This document shows positions 1 to 6,571 of a stretch of 18,030 bases of DNA, piece by piece. The stretch is from an uncultured Amaricoccus sp. (lineage in GTDB: Bacteria > Pseudomonadota > Alphaproteobacteria > Rhodobacterales > Rhodobacteraceae). The notes below the pieces were generated by a model, which did no database searches, had not been told where the DNA came from, and saw nothing but the letters and a program-made list of their open reading frames with translations. Each line of letters begins with the position of its first letter. Within the stretch, counting starts at the first letter, position 1. The translations under genes were made by a program, and so were the position numbers. The stretch spans positions 1 through 18,030 of the forward strand of contig NZ_CALLYO010000272.1 of the NCBI RefSeq assembly GCF_937858865.1. The letters are read 5' to 3'.

Positions 1-340
1 CTCCCGGCCCGGCGGCGAGACCGAAGGCGGTCGCGGCCGCGGCGCCGACCACGAAGCAGCCCTCGAAGCCGAGATAGCCGAAGCCGGAACGCCACGCCAC
101 CACGGTCCCGAGCGCGATCAGCGCGAGCGGCGCCGCCTTGACCAGCGAGAAGCCGAAGCCCCGCCAGGTGCCGAACGCCTCGCCGAAGAGCGTGGCGAAC
201 GCATCGACGGGATTGGCGCCGACCATGGTGAAAAGCAGGCCGCCAAGCAGCAGCGCGGCGGCAAGGGAGAGGCCCACGCTAAGGAGAAAGATTCCGGGGC
301 CGTCGGCCGGAGGGTTCCGGCGCTCGAGAAATCGCGACAT
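1..340 (-). CDS. ABC transporter permease, BMP/nucleoside type (partial, 3' part beyond window)
   Basis: Only the first 113 codons are present; the frame stays open to the left edge. The ATG at 340 follows the ATPase stop codon by 4 bp, so the two genes are in one operon. The product begins MSRFLERRN and then has a hydrophobic segment at about residues 17-40 (IFLLSVGLSL, then AALLLGGLLF). A stretch typical of BMP-system permeases follows: NPVDAFATLFGEAFG, then LVKAAPLALIALG and WRSGFGYLGFEG. This layout matches the inner-membrane permease of NupP/YufP-type importers, in which two permeases work with one double ATPase. A second permease would be expected just outside the window. The family call is firm; the transported substrate cannot be read from this fragment. 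Confidence 0.85.
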   Translation of the reverse strand, partial: MSRFLERRNPPADGPGIFLLSVGLSLAAALLLGGLLFTMVGANPVDAFATLFGEAFGTWRGFGFSLVKAAPLALIALGTVVAWRSGFGYLGFEGCFVVGAAAATAFGLAAGPG

Positions 341-344
341 CGCT

Positions 345-1868
345 CTATCCCACCTCAACGGGCCGGCGCCCGGCCATCATCAGCCCGATCGTCTCCGGGC
401 TCGCCTCCCCCGCCGGCAGGATGCCGACGATGTGGCCTTCGAACATCACCGCGATCCGGTCGGCGAGGTTCAAGATCTCCTCCAGTTCCGCCGATATCAG
501 CAGGATCGCCTTGCCGGCCGCCCGTTGCGCCAGCAGTTCCGCCCAGACGGTCTCGATCGCGCCGACATCGAGCCCGCGCGTCGGCTGCTCGACGACGAGC
601 GCCATGGGCTCGCGCATGATCTCGCGGGCGAGGATCAGCTTCTGCAGGTTCCCGCCGGAAAGCTTGCCGGCGGGGAAGTCGAGCCCCGCGGCCCTGACCC
701 CGAACCGGCGCACCAGCTTCGCCGCGTGGCGGTGGATCGCCGCGTCGTCGCGCACAAGGCCCCCGAGGCGCGCCAGTCGCCACTGGTCGCCGAGCGAGGC
801 GTTGTCGGCGACAGAGAGCTCCGGCACAGAGCCGACGTGCCGCCGGTCGGCGGGAATATAGGCAAGCCCGAGTCCGCGACGCTCGGCGGTCGTCAGGCCG
901 GAGATATCTGTCCCGTCGAGCCGGATCGCCCCCTGCTCGGCGTCGCGCAGGCCGAGCAGGGTCTGCGCGAGCTCGGGCTGCCCGTTCCCGTCCACGCCCG
1001 CGACGCCGAGGATCTCGCCCGCGTGCACGTCGAGGCTGACGTTGGAAAGCCGCAGCAGCCCGGCGCCGTCGTGCGCCGTGAGCCCCTCGACGCTCAGGAC
1101 GGCCCGCCCGGGGCGCTGCGGGGTCCTGACCGCCTTCAGCTCCACGTCGCGGCCGACCATCAGGCGCGCCAGTTCCCGCTCGGAGGTCGCGGCCGTCTCG
1201 ACGCACGCGGTGACGCGCCCGTCGCGCATCACCGTGACGCGCGAGGCGATGTCCATGATCTCGTGCAGCTTGTGGGTGACGATGATGACGGATCGCCCCT
1301 CGGCGGCGAGCGCCCGCAGGACGGCGAAGAGCCCGTCCTTCTCCTGCGGGGTAAGGACCGCCGTCGGCTCGTCGAGGATCATCAGGCGGGCGTCCCGATA
1401 GAGCAGCTTCAGGATCTCGACGCGTTGCTGCACGCCGATCGGCAGGTGCTCGATGAGCGCCGATGGATCGATGGCGAGGCCGTGCCGCTCCGAGAGCGCG
1501 CGCACCCGCGCCGACGCGCCGTCGAGGTCGAGCCTTCCGCCCAACCTGCCGCCGTCGAGGCCGAGCACGATGTTCTCGGCCACGCTCAGCGACCGGACCA
1601 GCATGAACTCCTGGTGGATCATGCCGATGCCGCGCCCGATCGCCTCGGTGGTGTCGATGAGCGGCACCGGCGCGCCGTCGAGCCGGATCTCGCCGGAATC
1701 CCGCTGGTAGAGCCCGTAGAGGATCTGCATCAGCGTGGATTTTCCCGCACCGTTCTCCCCGAGCAGCGCGTGGATTTCCCCGTGCTCCACGGCGAGGGAG
1801 ACGTGATCGTTGGCGAGCACGCCCGGGAAGCGCTTGACGATCTCGCGCATCTCCAGATGGAAGGTCAT
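345..1868 (-). CDS. ABC transporter ATP-binding protein, two fused NBDs (BMP/nucleoside or sugar type)
   Basis: This 507-aa cytoplasmic ATPase should power the importer formed with the neighbouring permease and BMP binding protein. The N-terminal domain is complete: Walker A GENGAGKST (37-45), Q-loop around IHQEF (84-88), a signature-like LPIGVQQR (142-149) and Walker B LMILDEPTA (162-170). The second domain has a degenerate Walker A (GVDGNGQPEL, 291-300, no GK[ST]), a full signature LSGGNLQK (403-410) and EQPTRGLD (427-434). This asymmetry is usual for the RbsA/NupO class, where one site is catalytically weak. The length is normal for that class. The start at 1868 lies 22 bp after the binding-protein stop, and the permease follows after 4 bp. 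Family membership is clear; a nucleoside-like substrate is inferred only from the BMP partner. Confidence 0.93.
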   Translation of the reverse strand: MTFHLEMREIVKRFPGVLANDHVSLAVEHGEIHALLGENGAGKSTLMQILYGLYQRDSGEIRLDGAPVPLIDTTEAIGRGIGMIHQEFMLVRSLSVAENIVLGLDGGRLGGRLDLDGASARVRALSERHGLAIDPSALIEHLPIGVQQRVEILKLLYRDARLMILDEPTAVLTPQEKDGLFAVLRALAAEGRSVIIVTHKLHEIMDIASRVTVMRDGRVTACVETAATSERELARLMVGRDVELKAVRTPQRPGRAVLSVEGLTAHDGAGLLRLSNVSLDVHAGEILGVAGVDGNGQPELAQTLLGLRDAEQGAIRLDGTDISGLTTAERRGLGLAYIPADRRHVGSVPELSVADNASLGDQWRLARLGGLVRDDAAIHRHAAKLVRRFGVRAAGLDFPAGKLSGGNLQKLILAREIMREPMALVVEQPTRGLDVGAIETVWAELLAQRAAGKAILLISAELEEILNLADRIAVMFEGHIVGILPAGEASPETIGLMMAGRRPVEVG

Positions 1869-1890
1869 CCCGCGGTTCCCGGGCGGCGCG

Positions 1891-2892
1891 CTACTTCAGC
1901 AGCGCGCCGACATCGATCCTGCGCGCGGCCACGTCGTTCCAGATCGGCATGAACTGCGCCCAGGTCTCGTCCGGGATCAACTCGGGATTGTGGTCCTTGC
2001 CCGGGCCCGCCTCGAGCAGCCACATCTGGTCGACCGTCGGCCGCCACTCGGCGCCGCCCTGGAAGCTGCCGCTGGCGACGCTCTCGGCCACCGTGGTCAC
2101 CATGCCGGCGAGGTTCATGGCGAAGCTGGTGCCCATCGCCTTCGGCGCGAGCTCGGTCTGGTCCGAGTAGCAGCCGAGCACCTTGACGCCGGCCGTGTCC
2201 GCCGCCGCCTGAATGGCGCCGAGACCGGTCACGTCGGCCGCGTGCCAGATCACGTCCACGCCATTGCCGATCATCGTCGCGGCCGCCTGCTTGCCTTTCG
2301 CGGCGTCGTTGTAGTCGCCGGTGACGATGCCGAGCGCCTTCGTGCCGGGCGCCGTCTGCTCCGCACCGGCGACGAAGGCCTTCATCATGCTCTGCTGCGT
2401 CGGATTGTCCCCGCCGCCGACGAAGCCCACGCCCTTCTTCTCCGAGATCAGGGCCGCGAGGGCACCCGCCAGATAGGCCACGTCGAAATAGGCGAGGTCA
2501 GCATAGAGGATGTTCGACGGCACATCCGGCTGCGGCAGGAAGGACGACACGAAGAAGGCCGTCTCCGGATAGTCGGGCGCCACCTCGAGCAGCGGGCTGC
2601 CGAACTCGAAGCCATGACCGATGATCAGGCTGGCGCCGTCGTCGGCGTAGCCGCGGGCCACCTGCGGGATCTGCGCCTGGCTCACGTTCTCCGCATAGCC
2701 GATCCTGAAGCCGGGCTTGCCCTCCAGCAACTTCAGCCCTTCATAGGCGTGCTGACCCCATCCGCCGTCGGCGATGGCGCCCGAGAGCAGCAGCACGACG
2801 TAGGTCTCGTCGGCAGCCAGCGCCGGGCGGGCGAGGCTCGCGACCCCGGTGCAGGCGGCGAGGAGGTTGAACTGGCGTCGGGACATCTTCAT
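1891..2892 (-). CDS. BMP-family ABC transporter substrate-binding protein
   Basis: This 333-aa periplasmic protein should capture the ligand for the adjacent permease/ATPase. The start chosen is the ATG at 2892, because a GGAG sits 7 nt upstream (2900-2903). A GTG at 2928 would add 12 residues but lacks that support. The N-terminus MKMSRRQFNLLAA has a twin-arginine motif (SRRQF) followed by a hydrophobic stretch and a likely cleavage site after ARPALA (about residue 26), so Tat export is likely. LAAC at 11-14 resembles a lipobox but leaves too short a hydrophobic region. The mature part has BMP (PF02608) hallmarks: AIADGGWGQHAYEG, later SLIIGHGFEF, GFVGGGDNP and DVIWHAADVTGLG. Family members bind purine nucleosides or other small heterocycles; this ligand is unknown. 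Confidence 0.92.
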   Translation of the reverse strand: MKMSRRQFNLLAACTGVASLARPALAADETYVVLLLSGAIADGGWGQHAYEGLKLLEGKPGFRIGYAENVSQAQIPQVARGYADDGASLIIGHGFEFGSPLLEVAPDYPETAFFVSSFLPQPDVPSNILYADLAYFDVAYLAGALAALISEKKGVGFVGGGDNPTQQSMMKAFVAGAEQTAPGTKALGIVTGDYNDAAKGKQAAATMIGNGVDVIWHAADVTGLGAIQAAADTAGVKVLGCYSDQTELAPKAMGTSFAMNLAGMVTTVAESVASGSFQGGAEWRPTVDQMWLLEAGPGKDHNPELIPDETWAQFMPIWNDVAARRIDVGALLK

Positions 2893-2899
2893 GTCGGAT

Positions 2900-2903
2900 C
2901 TCC
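2900..2903 (-). promoter_or_regulatory. Ribosome binding site of the BMP binding-protein gene
   Basis: GGAG on the minus strand sits 7 nt before the ATG at 2892. It decides between this ATG and the upstream GTG at 2928. The 73-bp spacer behind it (2893-2965) separates the creatininase and binding-protein genes. It also holds a short inverted repeat (GGCAC, six bases, GTGCC; 2924-2939), which has no T-tract and is too weak to call a terminator. Confidence 0.6.
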
Positions 2904-2965
2904 AGGGATTGCCCGAACCGGGTGGCACGGGCTGGTGCCGAAAGGGGGTTGCAGAGCCTCGGTCG

Positions 2966-3793
2966 TCATTCAGCGGCGTCCGACACGCGCGAGAACTCCG
3001 GCGCGCGGGTCAGGTTGGTGAGCGGATAGCGCGCGGTCTCGGCGATCAGCACCGCCAGCGCATCGGCGGCGCGGTCGACGATCGTCCGTCCGAGATCGGC
3101 GCTCGCCGCAAGGGCGTTGCCGGCAGCGCCGGAAGGCTGCAGATCCTGCATCTGCCAGCCGAACCCGGTCTTTCCCTCTGCGCGCAGGATCGCATTCTCC
3201 CGTTCCACCCGGATCGAGGCGGACGGCCAGTCGCGTGCCTTCTCCATCGACACCAGCTTCGGGTGAAGGTGAAGCATCACGCTCGTCTCGATCGCTCCTG
3301 CGTGGATGCCATGGGCACATTCCGTCTCGTCGAAGAGATCGGAGAGGTCGACGCACTGGAACCAGGTGCAGGCGACCGCGAACATCCCCAGCCGGACCCG
3401 CGCCTCGCGGCAGACGATGTCGACGAGCTGCGGCTGCCCGCCGTGGGAGTTGAAGAAGATGATCCTGCGGCATCCGGCGCGACGCACGCTCTCGGCGATC
3501 TCGAACCAGACGCGCCCCAGCGTTTCGTAGGAAAGGCTGAGCGTGCCGGGAAAGGCCAGATGCTCGTTCGACTTGCCGACCGGAAGCGCCGGCAGCACCA
3601 GCGCCGGCACGCTTTCGGGAAGGCGCGACAGGGCTGCCTCGACGATCCCGCGGCTGATCGCGGCGTCGACCGACACCGGCAGGTGCGGCCCGTGCTGCTC
3701 GATCGCGGCGACCGGCTGCACCGCCACGAGCCCATCCATGTCGGCCGTCGCGAAATCGGCCGTGGAGAGATCGGCCCAGAAGCGCGAAGCCAT
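2966..3793 (-). CDS. Creatininase-family amidohydrolase
   Basis: The 275-aa product belongs to the creatininase family (PF02633). These cytoplasmic metal-dependent hydrolases open cyclic amides (creatinine) or cleave formamides (ArfB-type deformylases). Visible motifs are EQHGPHLP (32-39: E32, H34, H37), D43, NSHGGQ (115-120, H117) and HAGAIETS (164-171, H164 and E169). Together these supply the expected two-metal ligand set and active-site frame. The length is normal. The ATG at 3793 overlaps the ligase stop as TGATG, and a GGAGG lies 7 nt upstream (3801-3805), so translation is probably coupled to the ligase. Its place between a CoA ligase and a BMP-type importer suggests it acts on the imported compound or an early intermediate. 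True creatinine hydrolysis is not implied. Confidence 0.9.
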   Translation of the reverse strand: MASRFWADLSTADFATADMDGLVAVQPVAAIEQHGPHLPVSVDAAISRGIVEAALSRLPESVPALVLPALPVGKSNEHLAFPGTLSLSYETLGRVWFEIAESVRRAGCRRIIFFNSHGGQPQLVDIVCREARVRLGMFAVACTWFQCVDLSDLFDETECAHGIHAGAIETSVMLHLHPKLVSMEKARDWPSASIRVERENAILRAEGKTGFGWQMQDLQPSGAAGNALAASADLGRTIVDRAADALAVLIAETARYPLTNLTRAPEFSRVSDAAE

Positions 3794-5325
3794 CACGCCG
3801 CCTCCGACAGGGAGGCCGCGAGCTCGGCCTTGGCGATCTTGCCGGTCGGCGTCATCGGCAGCTCGGGGACGACGCGGATCGAGAGCGCCTCGATGTCGTA
3901 GGAGAGCCGCGGGGCGATCGCCGCCTTCATCGCCGCCTCCGCGAGCTCCGTTCCGTCGCCGAGAACCACGAAGGCCACGGGCCGGCGCCCGAGGAGCGGA
4001 TGCGGCGCACCGACCAGCGCGGCCTGCCGCACGCCGGCGATCTGGCAGAGCGCCTCCTCGACGTCGCGGGGGAACCACAGGACGCCGTCGACCTCGATCA
4101 GCTCGGAGCGGCGCCCGCGCATGGTGACGTAGCCGTCGGCGTCGACGAAGCCGAGATCGCCGGTGCGCAGCCAGCCGCCGCGCGTCGCGTCCTCGGTCTT
4201 CTCCGGCTTGCCCCAGTAACCCTTCATGAAGCCGCCGGTCAGGATGATCTCGCCGATCCGGCCGGTCGGGACCGGACGGCCCTCGGCGTCGACGATCCGC
4301 ACCTCCTTGTCGGGCAGCGGCGGACCGACCCGGACGATCGGTGCATCGGCGCTCGCGAGGTCAGGGAAGCCGAGCGCCATGAAGCCGCCGAGCTCGCTCT
4401 GGCCGAAGCTCTCCACCAGCGGCAGGCCGAGTTCGTCGCGCCACGCGGACTTGAGCGCCGGCGGCACCGGGCCGCCGCCGGAGAGGCCGTAGCGCAGCCG
4501 GCCCGGAGTCCGCCCCCGCGCGCGGCTTTCGACGAGCAGCTCCTCCAGGAAGGTGGGGTTCGCGACAAAGGCGCTCGCGTTCAGGCGCTCGATCGCCTCC
4601 CAGGCCGCCCCGGGCGACCAGCGCCCCATGACCGCGGTGCCGGCCCCGCGGGAGAGCGGCGGAAGCAGGTTGCCGACGAGCTGGTAGGAGCTCGAGAGCG
4701 CCGTCGGGCCGAAGGAGACGTCGGCCCGGGTGAGCCGCAACCTTTCGGCGATGCAGCGCGAGGCGCGGACCGTCGGCTCGTGGGCGAGGCAGGCCCCCTT
4801 CGGCTTGCCCGTGGTCCCCGAGGTGTAGGAGAGATGCGCGATCGCCCCCTCGTCGCCGGGATCCGCCGGCACGGGCAGCGCGGCCGCGAGCAGATCAGGC
4901 AGCGAGTGCGCGCCCTCCTGCGGACCGTCCATGCACACGAGGTGACGGATCGATGCGACCTCGGCAGCCGCGCGGCGCACCGGGTCGAGCATGTCGTGGG
5001 TATAGACGACCACCGTCGGCTGATGGTCCCCGAAGTAATAGACGAGCTCGTTCGCGAACTTGACGTTCACATGCGCCGAGATGGCGCCGAGGCGCCAGGC
5101 GCCGAGCATGGCGAGGAGATAGTCGAGACCGTTGTGCGCGACGATCGCAACCCGGTCGCCCGGCCGCACCCCGAGCGACGCCAGGCCGCCCGCCATGCGC
5201 ATCATCATGTCCACGGACTGCGCGTAGGTCAGCGACCGATCGCGGTCGACCCAGGTCAGCGCCGTGGTGTCCGGATGTCGCTCCGCGCCGTCGAGGAGGA
5301 GCTGATGCATGAGCATGGTGAGCAT
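3793..5325 (-). CDS. AMP-forming acyl-CoA synthetase/ligase (ANL superfamily)
   Basis: This 510-aa enzyme should activate a carboxylic acid to an acyl-adenylate and then to an acyl-CoA. All core ANL motifs are present: YTSGTTGKPKG (167-177, ATP phosphate loop), FGQSELGG (307-314, in place of the common YGxTE), TGDLG (388-392, ribose-binding Asp), the hinge region RGRRSELIEVDG (403-414) and PTGKIAK (493-499, with catalytic K496). The length is typical of aryl- or medium-chain ligases. The ATG at 5325 has AGGA 6 nt upstream; internal ATGs at 5316 and 5310 are possible starts. The stop overlaps the creatininase start. The acid substrate cannot be inferred from the visible motifs; the operon suggests a product of amide hydrolysis or an imported acid. 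Confidence 0.92.
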   Translation of the reverse strand: MLTMLMHQLLLDGAERHPDTTALTWVDRDRSLTYAQSVDMMMRMAGGLASLGVRPGDRVAIVAHNGLDYLLAMLGAWRLGAISAHVNVKFANELVYYFGDHQPTVVVYTHDMLDPVRRAAAEVASIRHLVCMDGPQEGAHSLPDLLAAALPVPADPGDEGAIAHLSYTSGTTGKPKGACLAHEPTVRASRCIAERLRLTRADVSFGPTALSSSYQLVGNLLPPLSRGAGTAVMGRWSPGAAWEAIERLNASAFVANPTFLEELLVESRARGRTPGRLRYGLSGGGPVPPALKSAWRDELGLPLVESFGQSELGGFMALGFPDLASADAPIVRVGPPLPDKEVRIVDAEGRPVPTGRIGEIILTGGFMKGYWGKPEKTEDATRGGWLRTGDLGFVDADGYVTMRGRRSELIEVDGVLWFPRDVEEALCQIAGVRQAALVGAPHPLLGRRPVAFVVLGDGTELAEAAMKAAIAPRLSYDIEALSIRVVPELPMTPTGKIAKAELAASLSEAA

Positions 5326-5384
5326 TCCCGTCCTGTTGGTTCAGGATGATTGCACCTGCCCCGGCACCGCGAAAGAGTACCCCG

Positions 5385-5403
5385 GCCTATGAAGCCGATA
5401 GGC
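5385..5403. promoter_or_regulatory. Candidate LysR-type operator (T-N11-A dyad)
   Basis: A perfect 6-bp inverted repeat GCCTAT/ATAGGC with a 7-bp spacer contains T-N11-A (T5388 to A5400), the usual LysR-box geometry. It lies in the 84-bp spacer between the LysR stop codon and the ligase start, 60 bp upstream of the ligase ATG. This is a sensible place for the LysR protein to control the catabolic genes. The assignment rests on geometry and position only. A weak stem is the alternative, but no T-tract follows it. Confidence 0.5.
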
Positions 5404-5409
5404 GAATGG

Positions 5410-6396
5410 TTATGAACGCCCGGCTTCCGATCGCCGCCGCCCGATGGTCCGGCGCGCCTCGTCGCGGCCGAAGCTCTCGATTCCGCCCGCGACCTCGCGA
5501 ACCAGCCCCCGCAGCCACCGATTGCAGCCGGACTCCTGCAGCCGCTCGTGCCAGAGCATGTAGAAGGCCATCTGCCCGAGCTCGGGCGGCGCCGCGAGCA
5601 GCCTGAAGCTCATGGAGCTCGCAAGATGTTCGGCGAACGGACGACCGGTCGTGAACACGAGATCGGTACGGGCGAGTACCAGTGGGGCGACCGTGTATTC
5701 CGGCACGGTGACGGCGATCTGCCGTTTGAGTTGCAGCGCCCGCAGCTTTCCGTCGATAGGGCTCATGAGCGCGTGGGCGACCGGCGACGGTGAGAGATGC
5801 GACAAGGTCAGGTAGGTTTCCATGTCGAGGCCCGGCCGGTGCGCCAGCGGGTGCGACGGCCGCACCATGCAGACGATGTCGGTCGTCATCAGCGGCGCAT
5901 AGCGCAGCGTCTCGGGTGGCGTCGGCCAGTTGGCGATGACGAGATCGATCTGCCCTTCCTCCAGCGCCTGCATCAGCTCCGAGTCCGTGCGCATGGCGCA
6001 GTATTCGACCGTCATGCCCGGCGCCCTCTCGCGGATGAGCTGCGACAGCGCCGGCAGGAAGAACGGATTGAAGCAGTTGGCCGCGATCACGCGCAGATGC
6101 CGCCTGGACGCCCCGGGGTCGAAGTCTTCCGGCCGCACGACCGCCCTCATCGTCTCCAGCATCGCCTCGACCACCGGGACCAGGTCGTTGCCGCGCTCGG
6201 TGAGCACCATGCGGGCGCCGCTGCGCACCAGCAGCGGATCGGAGAATATCTCGCGCAACTTCCGGAGGTTTGCGCTGACGGAGGGCTGGCTGTGCTCGAG
6301 AACGCCGGCGACGTGGGAAACGCTTCGATGCGTCAGCAGAAGCTGAAGAACCCTCAGCAGCCGGAAATCCAGCTCGGTTTGCCATTGATTGTTCAT
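5410..6396 (-). CDS. LysR-family transcriptional regulator (NodD/LinR-like)
   Basis: The 328-aa product is a cytoplasmic DNA-binding activator or repressor. Its N-terminal winged helix runs LDFRLLRVLQLLL, then VSHVAGVLEHSQPSVSANLRKLRE (about 9-49), followed by SDPLLVRSGARMVLTERG, a pattern close to the NodD/LinR/SyrM branch. A periplasmic-binding-like effector domain follows (about 95-300; RHLRVIAANCFNPFFLPAL is its first strand). The ATG at 6396 was chosen over 6402 because the GGAG at 6406-6409 is 9 nt from the former and only 3 nt from the latter. The gene lies upstream of, and on the same strand as, the ligase-creatininase-ABC genes, so it is their likely regulator. The effector may be the imported compound or its CoA ester; neither is known. 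Confidence 0.92.
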   Translation of the reverse strand: MNNQWQTELDFRLLRVLQLLLTHRSVSHVAGVLEHSQPSVSANLRKLREIFSDPLLVRSGARMVLTERGNDLVPVVEAMLETMRAVVRPEDFDPGASRRHLRVIAANCFNPFFLPALSQLIRERAPGMTVEYCAMRTDSELMQALEEGQIDLVIANWPTPPETLRYAPLMTTDIVCMVRPSHPLAHRPGLDMETYLTLSHLSPSPVAHALMSPIDGKLRALQLKRQIAVTVPEYTVAPLVLARTDLVFTTGRPFAEHLASSMSFRLLAAPPELGQMAFYMLWHERLQESGCNRWLRGLVREVAGGIESFGRDEARRTIGRRRSEAGRS

Positions 6397-6475
6397 CGGC
6401 ATGAACTCCGCACCGTGGCCGCGGCAGAAGGTTCGAGGACCGCGCCCGCGCCGGTCAAGCGATCAGGCATGCGAC

Positions 6476-6503
6476 GACGGACCGGCTGCGACGGACCGGC
6501 TGC
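6476..6503. repeat. Perfect 14-bp tandem direct repeat upstream of the LysR gene
   Basis: GACGGACCGGCTGC occurs twice, head to tail, with no gap. It lies 80-107 bp upstream of the LysR ATG. A tandem site at this distance could bind a dimeric regulator (LysR autoregulation is common), or it may be a replication-slippage duplication. The sequence does not decide between the two. Confidence 0.7.
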
Positions 6504-6542
6504 GCTCCCCATGTATCAAAAGGGCCGCCGGACTCGACAACA

Positions 6543-6561
6543 CATCATCATGATGATGATG
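6543..6561. repeat. CAT/ATG triplet hairpin downstream of nrdJ
   Basis: Three CAT triplets meet three GAT triplets. On the minus strand this can fold into an 8-bp stem with a 3-nt loop, starting 10 bp after the nrdJ stop codon. It is AT-richer than its surroundings and lacks a U-tract directly behind it; a TTTT follows about 27 nt later. It may protect the nrdJ 3' end or form part of a weak terminator. Confidence 0.4.
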
Positions 6562-6571
6562 ACCACGGCCT

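Larger units (their letters stand above)
6397..6571. other. Spacer between nrdJ and the LysR gene
   Basis: This 175-bp non-coding stretch lies after the nrdJ stop and before the LysR start. It must hold the LysR promoter and probably the nrdJ 3' end. It contains a CAT/ATG hairpin, a perfect 14-bp tandem repeat and, on the minus strand, a TTGACC hexamer (6453-6458) that could be a -35 element, although no good -10 follows. No intact small ORF or RNA gene could be supported. Confidence 0.6.

Noticed and set aside
1891..2892. BMP binding protein as a lipoprotein (LAAC at residues 11-14)
   Set aside because: The hydrophobic stretch before the cysteine is too short from the favoured start. The SRRQF motif and later ALA cleavage site fit Tat export better.
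138..3021. Long open frames on the plus strand opposite the ABC transporter genes
   Set aside because: They are rich in Arg, Pro, Gly and Ala, have no recognisable motif, and mirror well-supported minus-strand genes. At this GC content such antisense frames arise by chance.
6543..6561. CAT triplets resembling a cloning-vector His-tag remnant
   Set aside because: Only three to four triplets are present, in an intergenic palindrome, with no vector sequence around them. A natural hairpin explains it better.
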